A program made the translations under genes and the position numbers. The notes below the pieces were generated by a model. It saw only the letters and a list, made by a program, of their open reading frames with translations, was not told the origin of the DNA and searched no databases. Below are positions 9,295-18,868 of a stretch of DNA of 64,000 nt, one piece after another. Within the stretch, counting starts at the first letter, position 1, and each line of letters starts with the position of its first letter. The DNA is from Thecaphora thlaspeos. Its lineage: Eukaryota; Basidiomycota; Ustilaginomycetes; Urocystidales; Glomosporiaceae. Where the stretch lies: contig UWYS01000007.1 in assembly GCA_900291925.1 (NCBI GenBank), forward strand, positions 434,001-498,000, read 5' to 3'.

Positions 9295-12205
9295 TCGTCG
9301 AGCGTCCCTGCTCCTCCCGTCGACGAATCCAAGACAGGCGTACAAGTGGATGACTGGATTAGTTGGTTTGGCTCGCGTGCTGAGCTCGACTGCGGTTAAC
9401 GTAGGCCAGATTGGCGAGTTTCGTGCTCGACGTAGTCCTATGTCCGTACCGAAATCGCTCGACGGGTCGCTCAACCATCCTGTCTGCCCTCCGTCGACTA
9501 CGGAGTGACATGCACACACGAGGGTATCAAACATGCTCAAGAGGGAGATGCTTGGCCTTGGAAAGCGCCCCGACGCGCCAAGAACCTTCGAGACGCGTAG
9601 ACGACCTTTGCCTCTGAACGCTCGAGGGTTGCGATATATCACACCTTCTTCTCCCCTCCGTCCCTCTCGTTGACCCCGTATCATTCTTTTTTTGTCCGTA
9701 CGTCGGTCGACTTGGTGACGCCCAGGTCATTCCGTTCCCCTGTCCGTAAGTCGGCGTCGGGTTGCGACGATAGACAGCGAAGCGCCCGCCTACCCTCCTT
9801 GCGCCTTAGTCAAGGTGAATCGGGGAAGCGAGAGGGCATGTGTCGAAGGTCGCCCCTGTTTGACGCCAAGCTCGTGCTTGGGAGATGGCCGGTCCGTCGG
9901 GCACTCGAGGTCGAGACGACTGCGGCAAGTACGGCTGAGCATCGTCCTCGCCAGACCGACTCGGTCGCGGAAGTTCTCTATCCCCTCGTACCGGACCCTT
10001 CCTGCGTCCTATCACGAACTCTCATCGTCACCAAGACCACTCCCGGCATTATTATTCTCAAGTCGGAGAGATTCCCGCCTGCCTTTATCTGGTAGTCTCA
10101 GATGGTGATGGCGTCATGGAACGAGGACGCTCAGACCGGCTGCAGTACATACACTGCGCTCGAAGATGGTTAGCCGTTCGGCTCCGTCTTCCTCTTCGCC
10201 ATGAGACAAACGACCTTCCTCTCGAAGAGGAGAACACGAATCAGAGGTCAGAACCGTACCCCGGAAACAAGAGAGTCACGTAGCCGGCGGAAGGACGATG
10301 GTGCGTGGCTTTCCGACGAATCAGAGAGTCGGTCCCTCTGATGATCGCCGGCTTTGCTCTACGTCGGACCAATCCGTCCGGACGCAGAGGAGGTCGGAAG
10401 AGACATGGACCTCTGGCCGCGCTGGAAACCTTGAATGATTGTTCTCGATCTTCTGCGTTCGGACGTGATGGGGCAGGCTCTGTTCCGTTCCAGTTCACCC
10501 GCGCATCTGCCTCTTGTCCCGCCGGGGTCTCGCACCGGCTCGTCCACACGCTGTCATGGTTCAGGCGAGCAAGAATGCTCGCAAGTACCAACTCCATCGG
10601 CCGAAGTGTGATTCAGGCTCAAGCGAGCAGAGAGGCGTTGGGGGGGATGCAATGGGCAGGGGTTTGATTGGTCCACGGCCCGGCGGCTAGCCAGCGAGCG
10701 CGCCACGTTACATAGACGTCGAGGAGCGACGCTAGAAGAACAGGTTCGAGTGAGGCTAGCTGCCAAGGACGTCTTGGAGTCGTCCAGACGAAGAAGGACA
10801 GCCTAGCGGTGGCAGCGTCAGTAGCATCCCTTTTGGTGCTGGACGTATGTACAAAATAAGTGCGGATCGCCACAACCACCCTGGCGTTGGTTCCTCCTGT
10901 AACGGTCTGAACGTCCCCTACTCGACCCTGCGGTCAGATGCAGGATGATCGAAAGCGGCAGCGAACGAGTGGGAGCCGCCGTCGCCGTCCACACAGCACG
11001 CCGGGTCATCGATGCCGAACGAAGCTCATCCGCTCGCGCGGGCAAGCGCAAGGATGTCGCCTCTGTCTCTCCGTACGTACGCCTTTGACGGATGCAGAGA
11101 CACCGGCTTCTCTTGGTACTTACACCCGTGCCGTCCAGGTCAGACCAGGCCTGATTCGTTCAAAGACCGGCAAGAAGTTTGGGACCGTTCGTTCGGAGGT
11201 GCGGAAGATCGCCCTCTGCCCTCACATGGTTTCCAGGCGAGAGGGAACTTGTCGGATCGCGGATGGACGGGCGGACGAGCGAGACTGCAGCGAGGCAAGG
11301 GCCTGGTTCGTCGCAAACTCTCGAGGATCCCTCTACTCACGACTACTGTACTGCACCTCGCCATGGTGTCCGTCGACGGGTTGGCTGGAAGAAACCCGTC
11401 AGTCCGACCTCGCTGTCATGGACACCGGCACCATCAAAACGATCCGTTCATTTAGGTAGACTGTATGACGATGAAACGCTCTGCCCGCCTTCTGACCCGC
11501 TCGTTGTAGTCGGCACCGTCTGGACGCTTTCACGGGAGCGCTGTAGTAGCGAGCATGAGAGGGACGCACCATGCCTGCAGGTTGTCGCCATTCAAGAAGG
11601 GCCCAGCGGCAGCAGGAGATCGACATCGTCCGTCTCTTGCACACAAAAGGACGAAGATAGGCGAATTCTGCGTCGGGCTTATGTATCAAGGGTTGACGGC
11701 ACGTCGATGCGCTGCTCTCCGCAACCGGCGCGCACCGAGGATCTCTGCCATGCCTGCCTGTCCGTCTACCTTGCAGAGGTGGCCGGCGATCCTGATGGGT
11801 TTGTATTGCATTGGTTCTTATTGTACGTATATCAACCAGCGATAGAGTAGGAAATACAGTGCTGTACTCTAGATCTAATCGACAATACAACCTTGTATAA
11901 GCGACGTCTGACGAAAGATCGGGCCAAAAGTCGGTCCGCTGCTCCCCGCCTCCCCTTGGCCCACAGCTATCGTACGGCTTCGAGGCCCGAAGACCGAAGG
12001 CGAGGCGAAAACAAAATACGGCCCGGCTTGCCTGCACCTGTCTCGCGGAAACGTGCTTCGTGCTTGAATTTGCGGCACTGTCTTTGCGTCAAGCTGGGGT
12101 TGCATTGCCCAAGTACCTGGTTGACGAGAGGGGGCAGCAGGTCAGGTTCCGGCGGGGATGCGCTAGCCACGGGCAAGCAGCATGCGTGCTTTGATGCGCT
12201 TCGCG
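9295..12205. other. Gene-poor interval, 2.9 kb
   Basis: No protein-coding gene can be supported. Open frames on both strands are short, overlap each other and contain no recognisable domain. The interval begins just after the EFM3-like stop codon and ends at the TA target of the pogo element. No tRNA or rRNA was found; a lone GGTTCGAG at about 10743 resembles a B box but has no matching A box or cloverleaf. It could hold a non-coding RNA or an old decayed element. Confidence 0.5.
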
Positions 12206-12207
12206 TA

Positions 12208-12248
12208 ACGCGTCTCCCTGGGAACCTGTCCTCCCTTTTCTACCACCA
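12208..12248 (+). repeat. Left terminal inverted repeat of the pogo element
   Basis: Begins ACGCGTCTCCCTGGGAACCT and is identical over 41 bp to the reverse complement of 14108-14148. It is preceded by TA. Confidence 0.95.
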
Positions 12249-12351
12249 TGGCACACCATCTCTCTCATTGATGACCATCTCCTCCTGTATTGTTATTTCC
12301 TCTCTCTGACTCCACCATTGCCAAAATGTTCTTCACTGCTCTTCTGCCATC

Positions 12352-13891
12352 ATGTCGTGCCACACAGTCCTACCATTACACTGCCAAGCCATCCACAAAG
12401 AGGCAGCAAAGCTTGACAAGAAGGAGACTGCTATGATGGAGGCCTTGCAGGGCCTCTCTTCTGGCAAGTACCAGAACCTTGTCCAAGCAGCCAGAGCTGC
12501 CAGTGTCCCCAGATCAATGCTGCAGACCAGGCAGCAGGGCACCAAGCCAAGGCAAACAGCCCATGGCTTGCAGCAGGCCCTCTTGCCAGCTGCAGAAACT
12601 GCTCTTGCTCTCCATATTGAGTGCTGCACCAACCAGGGCTTCCTGCTCACACCAACAATGGTTTGCAAGTATGCAGGTACCATTGAGGCACCCATTGAAG
12701 CTGACAGCCACCACAGAGTGACTGTGCTGGGCAATAACTGGGTCTCGGCCTTCCTCTTGTGGCACCTGTTGCTCCAGAGCAAGTATGACCAAGCCCTTGA
12801 CAACCAGAAAATGGACAGTGCCTTGCTTGACAACCTTGCTGCCTTCTACAAAGTCTTTTCCTGCACCATCAAGGAGTACAACATTGCACAGGACCAGCTG
12901 TACAACATGGACAAGATGGGCATGATCATGGGCTTCTCAGGGAGGCAAAAGGTTGTTGTGCCAGCAGAAAAGAAGAATGCCTTTCACATCCAGCCTGGCA
13001 ATTGAGAGTCAACAACAATCATTGAGTGTGTCAGCTTGAGTGGCCTCTTCTTGGACCCTCTCATCATCTGGTATGGGCAGTGGCATCACCTTGGGGACCA
13101 CCACCGCATGGAGGGCCCAGGGCCCAACTGGAATTTTTGCTGTCTTTCTCAAGGGCTGGACAAACAACAACCTTACCCTTGAGTGGCTTGAGAGGGTCTT
13201 TGAGCCAGCAATGAAGCCAAAAGGCGCACAATCTGGCAAATGGTGCCTCCTCCTCCTTGATGGCCATGCCTCACATGTGTCCCTTGACTTCTGCAACAAG
13301 TGCTGGGCGCTTTGGATTGAGCCAGTCTGCTTCCCTGTCCATGCTACCCACATCATCCAGCCCCTCAATGTTGGCATCTTTGGTCCAATCAAGAGCAATT
13401 ACAGCCACCAGGTTGCAGCAATTGGAGGGAACAAGAAGGTGGACCAGCTTCTGTTTGCCAAGCTCTATGCAGAGGCTCACAACACCATCAGCAAGACCAC
13501 CATCCAAAAGGCCTTTGCCAATGTTGGCCTCACAGTGCTGCCAAACCCCAACAAGGTGCTCTCAATGCTCCCCAGATACAAGCCAGCACACCTGCAGATG
13601 CCATCACAAGCCATCAAGGGACCCTACATTGAGATGCCAACAACTCTGCATTGCTTTGACCACCTCCTGTGCAAACTGCAGGGCAGCATAGACAAGAGAA
13701 AGGGCAGCCTTGTCTGGTGCAAGCTGCTCAAGGCAGCTGAGACTTGGCATCATGCAGCTGAGCTTGCCAACAAGAAGAAGTGTTGCAGTGCCTCACCACT
13801 CAAGACCATTGCCAAGCCAGGCAACTGCCGCTCCATCTGCAAGGACCAGATGATCAGCAGGGCCACAGGAGAGCAGCTCACCACCCATTGA
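12352..13891 (+). pseudogene. Broken pogo-family transposase
   Basis: Intact, the protein would carry a Psq-like helix-turn-helix, a Tc5/CENP-B-type DNA-binding domain and a DDE1 integrase-fold catalytic domain. From the ATG at 12352 the frame runs to a TGA at 13003-13005. It shows SGKYQNLVQAARAASVPRS (Psq-like helix), then a CENP-B-like segment, then YNMDKMG, which holds the first catalytic Asp. After the TGA the same frame stays readable for ~40 codons (ECVSLSGLFLDPLIIW). The match then moves to another frame near 13120-13140, which continues to the stop at 13889-13891 and contains LLLDGHASHV, with the second Asp, and IIQPLNVGIFGPIK. At least one nonsense change and one frameshift are therefore present, so no full-length transposase can be made. 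No intron explains either break. The TGA fits decay of an arginine CGA codon at a CpG site. Confidence 0.88.
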
Positions 13892-14107
13892 GACTGCCAA
13901 GCCACCCACAATGACCAACTCACTTGCACTGGATCCCTCCCTGCCTGAGCCAAGCAGTCTTGAGGCCTAGAATGTCCCCCTGATCTTCCATGACCCCTAT
14001 GGCAGCTGTGGAGGACTTGCCAAGCCAGACTAGTTGTGCATTGCATGTAGTTGCCTTTTTGGTGTGGTCATCAACACAAGAGATGGAGTGCCATGGTGGC
14101 AAGGAGA

Positions 14108-14148
14108 TGGTGGTAGAAAAGGGAGGACAGGTTCCCAGGGAGACGCGT
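14108..14148 (-). repeat. Right terminal inverted repeat of the pogo element
   Basis: Mirror copy of the left repeat, ending AGACGCGT, followed by GT and then the TA target. A 14-bp insertion lies just inside it relative to the left arm. Confidence 0.95.
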
Positions 14149-14152
14149 GTTA

Positions 14153-14723
14153 TTTGCCGTCCGCCTGGCCGCCCGCCGTCCGATTGGGTCGACGGCGTGC
14201 CTCCCCCTGCCCTGCCGCTGGCCCGCCTGCGTCAGGAGATGGAGACGGACTGGCGGTTGCTCCGATTGCCCTTCGTCCCCACCCTGCGCTAGTCCTCTGC
14301 CCGCTGCTCTCCTGCCGCCGCCGCAAACGGCTCAGGCCCGGCCCAAGCCCTCCATCCGCACCCGCCCTTTTCATAACACCTCCCTCGTCGTTCCCCTCGC
14401 CGTATTTGTTTCCCCTCCGTCCTTTCCTCGTCTTCCTTTCCCCGTTCCTCCCCTCCGACCACCACCATCCCGTCAAGGCCTCCCTTCCCCTCTCCCTTTG
14501 CCCCTTTCCTGTTTGCGCGCTTCGCTTCTCCCCACTCCTCGACCGTCTCTCTCCCCTCTCTATCCCCGCTCCATCGTATCAACGCTCTTGCTGCGTTGCA
14601 TGGCGTGTCTGCGCGGATCTTTATCGACCAGAGGGTTGATTCTTCATAAATCAGCTTACCACCCCCACCACCACCACCACCACCACCTGGCCAGCACACG
14701 AGAGTGGAATCCCACCGCCCAAG
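14153..14723 (+). promoter_or_regulatory. PMA1 promoter / 5' leader, pyrimidine-rich
   Basis: From about 14330 to 14560 the + strand is strongly C/T-rich, and a run of CCA/CCAC repeats lies at 14660-14690 just ahead of the start codon. CT-rich blocks of this sort are common in front of highly expressed fungal genes. The transposon end lies 572 bp upstream of the ATG. No TATA box is obvious. Confidence 0.5.
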
Positions 14724-17700
14724 ATGTCTGACAGCTCGGCCACCCAGGAGGTCCGCAACGAAAAAGGTCCTTCGATGGGCTCCGCCAATGAGGAATACCA
14801 GACCCTCGTCGAATTCATCCGCGCTCAGAAGGCCGGCGCCAACGACGAGGGTGAGGAAGATGGGTCGCGCATCGTGAGGAAGCGCAACTGGCTCATGCCC
14901 TGGAAGGTCACCGAGACCCGCGTCAACAAGAACGGCGAGGCCGAGGAGCTCTCGCAGAAGGTTCCCGCTTCCTGGTGAGTTTTCGACGGTCATTCTTTGC
15001 TGTTTCATCTTCTCAGGAGGGGGCCGTACCGTGGCGAGGGAAAGGGCCGGGTCGTACGGTGAACGCAGCACCCTGGTGATCGCATGTATGCGGCCGCCTT
15101 GTACCGGTTTTCCGCCGTGTGTACCTCGATCGTGGATGTAGCAGCGCTTCGGTGTTCCCATACGACGTTGGCAGATGTCCTCCGTCTCGCGAGCCTGCCC
15201 TAAATTTCGCCGCACACGTAGCTGACCACTCTACGCTTCGCCCCTTCTTCCCGTTCCCGCCCCCGACACAGGCTCGAGACCGACATGCTCCGCGGTGTCA
15301 GCGAGGCCGACGTTCAGAAGCGTCGCGCGATGTTCGGCTACAACGAGCTCGAGTCGCCCAAGGAGAACATGCTCCTCAAATTTATCGGTTTCTTCCGCGG
15401 TCCCGTCCTCTACGTCATGGAGATTGCCGTCGTCCTCGCCGCCGGTCTTGAGGACTGGATCGACTTTGGTGTCATCATTGGCATTCTGCTGCTCAACGCC
15501 TTTGTCGGTTGGTATCAGGAGAAGCAGGCCGGTGACATTGTCGCCCAGCTCAAGGCCGGTATCGCGCTTCGCTCCACCGTCGTCCGTGACGGCAAGGAGG
15601 TCGAGATCGAGGCCCGCGACCTGGTTCCCGGAGACATCGTCGTCATCGAGGACGGCCAGACCGTTCCTTGCGACGGACGCCTGCTCGCCGAGTACGACGA
15701 TAAGGACGGCTTCCAGGCCGCCGCGATCCGCGAGAAGGCCGAGGCCTCTCGACGCGCCGGCGGAGCAGGCGACGACGACGACCAAGGAATCGACAAGGGC
15801 CCCGCTATCATCGCGTGCGACCAGTCTGCCATCACCGGAGAGTCGCTCGCCGTCGACAAGCACATTGGCGACACTGTCTTCTACACGACCGGATGCAAGC
15901 GCGGCAAGGGATACGTCCTCTGCACCGACATTGCCAAGCAGACGTTCGTCGGACGCACCGCCGCGCTCGTCCTCGGCGGCGAGAGCGAGGGACACTTCCA
16001 GAAGGTCATGGGCTCGATCGGCATGGCCCTCCTCGTCCTTGTGCTCGTCTTCCTGCTCGCCGTCTGGATCGGAGGCTTCTTCCGCAACACGCAGATCTCA
16101 ACGCCCAAGGAGAACAACCTGCTCAGCTACACCCTGGTCTTCCTCATCATTGGTGTCCCCGTCGGTCTTCCCTGTGTCACCACCACCACCATGGCCGTCG
16201 GAGCCGCCTACCTCGCCAAGCGACAGGCCATCGTCCAGAAGCTCACCGCCATCGAGTCGCTCGCCGGTGTCGACGTCCTCTGCTCCGACAAGACCGGTAC
16301 CCTGACCGCCAACAAGCTCTCGATTCACGAGCCCTTCACCTCGGAGGGCGTCGACGTCAACTTCATGATGGTCGTCGCCGCGCTCGCCTCGTCGCACAAC
16401 GTCAAGTCGCTCGACCCCATCGACAAGGTTACCATCTCGACGCTCAAGGACTACCCCGCCGCCCAGGAGGAGCTCGCCTCCGGCTGGACCACGCACAAGT
16501 TCACCCCCTTCGACCCCGTCTCGAAGCGCATCACCGCCGAGGTCGAGAAGAACGGCAAGCAGTACATCGCCGCCAAGGGCGCCCCCAACGCAATCCTCAA
16601 GCTCTGTGCCCCCGACGCCGAGACCGCCTCGCAGTACCGCAAGGTCGCCGGCGACTTCGCCTCGCGCGGTTTCCGTTCGCTCGGCGTCGCCATCAACACC
16701 GACGGCCAGTGGAAGCTCCTCGGTCTCCTGCCCATGTTCGACCCGCCGCGCTCCGACACCGCCGCTACCATCGCCGAGGCCCAGACGCTTGGTGTTTCGG
16801 TCAAGATGCTCACCGGTGACGCCGTCGCGATCGCCAAGGAGACCTGCAAGATGCTCGCGCTCGGCACCAAGGTCTACGACTCGCACCGCCTGATCGGCTC
16901 CGGAGGCATGGCCGGCTCGGCCATCCACGATTTCGTCGAGGCTGCCGACGGTTTTGCCGAGGTCTTCCCCGAGCACAAGTATCAGGTCGTCGAGATGCTT
17001 CAGCACCGTGGACACCTGACCGCGATGACCGGTGACGGTGTCAACGATGCCCCTTCGCTCAAGAAGGCCGATTGTGGTATCGCCGTCGAGGGTGCCTCGG
17101 ACGCCGCCCGCTCCGCCGCCGACGTCGTCTTCCTCGACGAGGGTCTCTCGACCATCATCACGTCCATCAAGGTCGCCCGTCAGATTTTCCACCGCATGAA
17201 GGCCTACATCCAGTACCGTATCTCGCTCTGCCTCCACCTCGAGATCTACCTGGTCCTCTCGATCCTCATCCTCGACGAGGTCATTCGCTCCAACCTGATC
17301 GTCTTCATTGCGCTCTTTGCCGACGTCGCCACCATTGCCATCGCCTACGACAACGCCCCGCACGCCAAGCAGCCGGTCGAGTGGCAGCTCCCCAAGATCT
17401 GGATCATCTCGGTCGTCCTCGGCATCTTGCTCGCCGCCGGTACCTGGATCCTCCGCGGAACCCTCTTCCTCAACAACGGCGGTGTCATCCAAAACTTCGG
17501 CAACACCCAGGAGATCCTCTACCTCGAGGTCGCCCTGACCGAGAACTGGCTCATCTTCATCACCCGTCTCGGCGGTGGCGAGTCGGACATCACGCTCCCC
17601 TCGTGGCAGCTCGTCGGCGCCGTCCTGGCCGTCGACATCATTGCCTCACTCTTCTGCCTCTTCGGATGGCTCTCGGGAGCGCCCAACCGCAACCCGATTA

Positions 17701-17972
17701 CCGCTCCGCACGGTGGATGGACCGACATTGTCACCGTCGTCCGCGTCTGGATCTTCTCGTTCGGCGTCACCGTCATCATCGGCCTGGTCTACTACATCAT
17801 GAACAGCTGGGCGTGGCTCGACAACCTCGGACGCCGCCAGCGCTCGGTCAAGAACCCGATCCTCGAGGACTTCTTCATGAACCTGCAGCGCCTCACCATC
17901 GTCCACGAGAAGAACGCCGAGGGCGAGGAGCTCTGGGCCTTCCAGCCCCGAACCGAGATTGAGGACGAGTAG
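14724..17972 (+). CDS. PMA1: Plasma-membrane H+-transporting P-type ATPase (P3A)
   Basis: The exons are 14724-14974 and 15272-17972, giving 983 aa; the junction makes ASW|LETDM. The enzyme pumps protons out of the cell at the cost of ATP and sets the membrane potential for nutrient uptake. ITGES (~271-275) is the actuator-domain motif, PVGLP the P3A form of the membrane-helix-4 motif, CSDKTGT holds the phosphorylated Asp (~D423), MLTGD and GDGVNDAP (~671-678) are the hinge motifs. About ten hydrophobic segments are present. The actuator domain carries an extra ~30-residue acidic insertion around DDDDQGIDKG compared with the yeast enzyme as I recall it. The C-terminal tail ends RTEIEDE. The single intron is 297 nt, longer than most here. 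Confidence 0.97.
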
Positions 17973-18868
17973 ATGCTCTATTCCGCTCTGCCCGCACTCG
18001 CGCTTCAATCCCTTCCTACCTATCATCCAACGGTGAACATTGTCTGCGCGCCCCACGACCACCCCCTTTTCCCGCCTCGCGTTAATTCTGTCTTCTCTCG
18101 AATAGTCCTTGTCGCGGCCCTACACGCCTGCCGAACTCTTTCTTTCGTTTCTCCGGTTCGCCCTCCGTATAGGTCGGCTCGAATCTCGAAGGCCAGCCTT
18201 GGGATGTCCTTCACCTTTCTTCCCTATCCCACCCCCTTCGATCTTCCGCGACGCGCTAAAGCCCTACACGCACACCTGTACCGATGCTTCTTCAACTCAT
18301 GATCCGTTCCAAATGGCCTTGACGTCTTCATACTACACTCTGTTTTCTCTCTTTCTCTTGCTTTTTCTTCGCTTCGCTACCTCATCTCCTATCCGCCTCA
18401 TATTCGGCGCGCGATCCCCATCCCGCCGCCAGTACGTTACCCGGCGCACATACCGCTTTCCTTGGGGTTTTTTTGCGCACATCCTTGGGAATGCGAAACA
18501 CCTAGATGGATCCAGAGCCCGTTTGAGCGGCCTGACTTGTTTTTGATTTGACCCCTGCGACACAGACGCGAGAGGGAGCTGGTGGGTAAGGCGCAAAGGG
18601 TTGTGACCTCGTACGCTGTCCGCGCTCGCTGAGACTGGGGCCGTCGCGCCGCGCTGCGCCGGGTCTCGGATGTCCTGCGTCGTCTTTCCCTCTTTTCTGG
18701 GCGTTGGCCCGAACGCATCTCGGGTATCCACTTTGGCGACGACGACGACCACCACCCACACCACCACCACCACCCATCAGCAGCACTGCCCTCCTCGAGA
18801 AGCACTTCGCTCGGCAGCTCCGCCTCTCGAGCACCGCAGCTCCGAAGTCGGTGCACCTCTGCCTCGCG
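17973..18868. other. PMA1 3' flank and upstream region of the next gene
   Basis: This 896-bp stretch is T/C-rich to about 18400. The frame of the next gene is open back to a TTG at 18704 and encodes an Arg-rich, presequence-like stretch, but no ATG is present in that part. An upstream exon supplying an ATG cannot be excluded. Confidence 0.5.

Larger units (their letters stand above)
12208..14150 (+). mobile_element. pogo-type (Tc1/mariner superfamily) DNA transposon, ~1.94 kb
   Basis: The element is bounded by inverted repeats of 41 bp (12208-12248 and 14108-14148) and flanked by TA on each side (12206-12207 and 14151-14152), the target duplication expected of this superfamily. The right end carries two extra bases before its TA. 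Beyond the 41 bp the ends still match after a short insertion in the right arm. Inside lies one transposase-like coding region broken by a stop and a frame change. By eye only about six CpG dinucleotides occur between 12341 and 14100, against dense CpG on both sides, which suggests methylation-linked or RIP-like decay. Confidence 0.92.

Noticed and set aside
10735..10760. Possible tRNA B box (GGTTCGAG)
   Set aside because: No A box, no cloverleaf arms and no terminator run of T could be placed around it.
10938..11850. Overlapping open frames at 10938-11459 and 11179-11850
   Set aside because: They overlap each other in different frames, are rich in Arg and Ser, and show no domain or splice structure linking them.
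16098..17492. 464-codon open frame on the - strand
   Set aside because: It is the antisense shadow of PMA1. GC-rich codons leave few stops on the other strand, and the translation is a biased Asp/Gly/Val-rich string with no domain.
18704..18868. Upstream part of the unknown gene starting at 18704
   Set aside because: The first codon is TTG, not ATG. The stretch may be 5' leader or part of an exon joined to an unseen upstream ATG; I kept the first real ATG.
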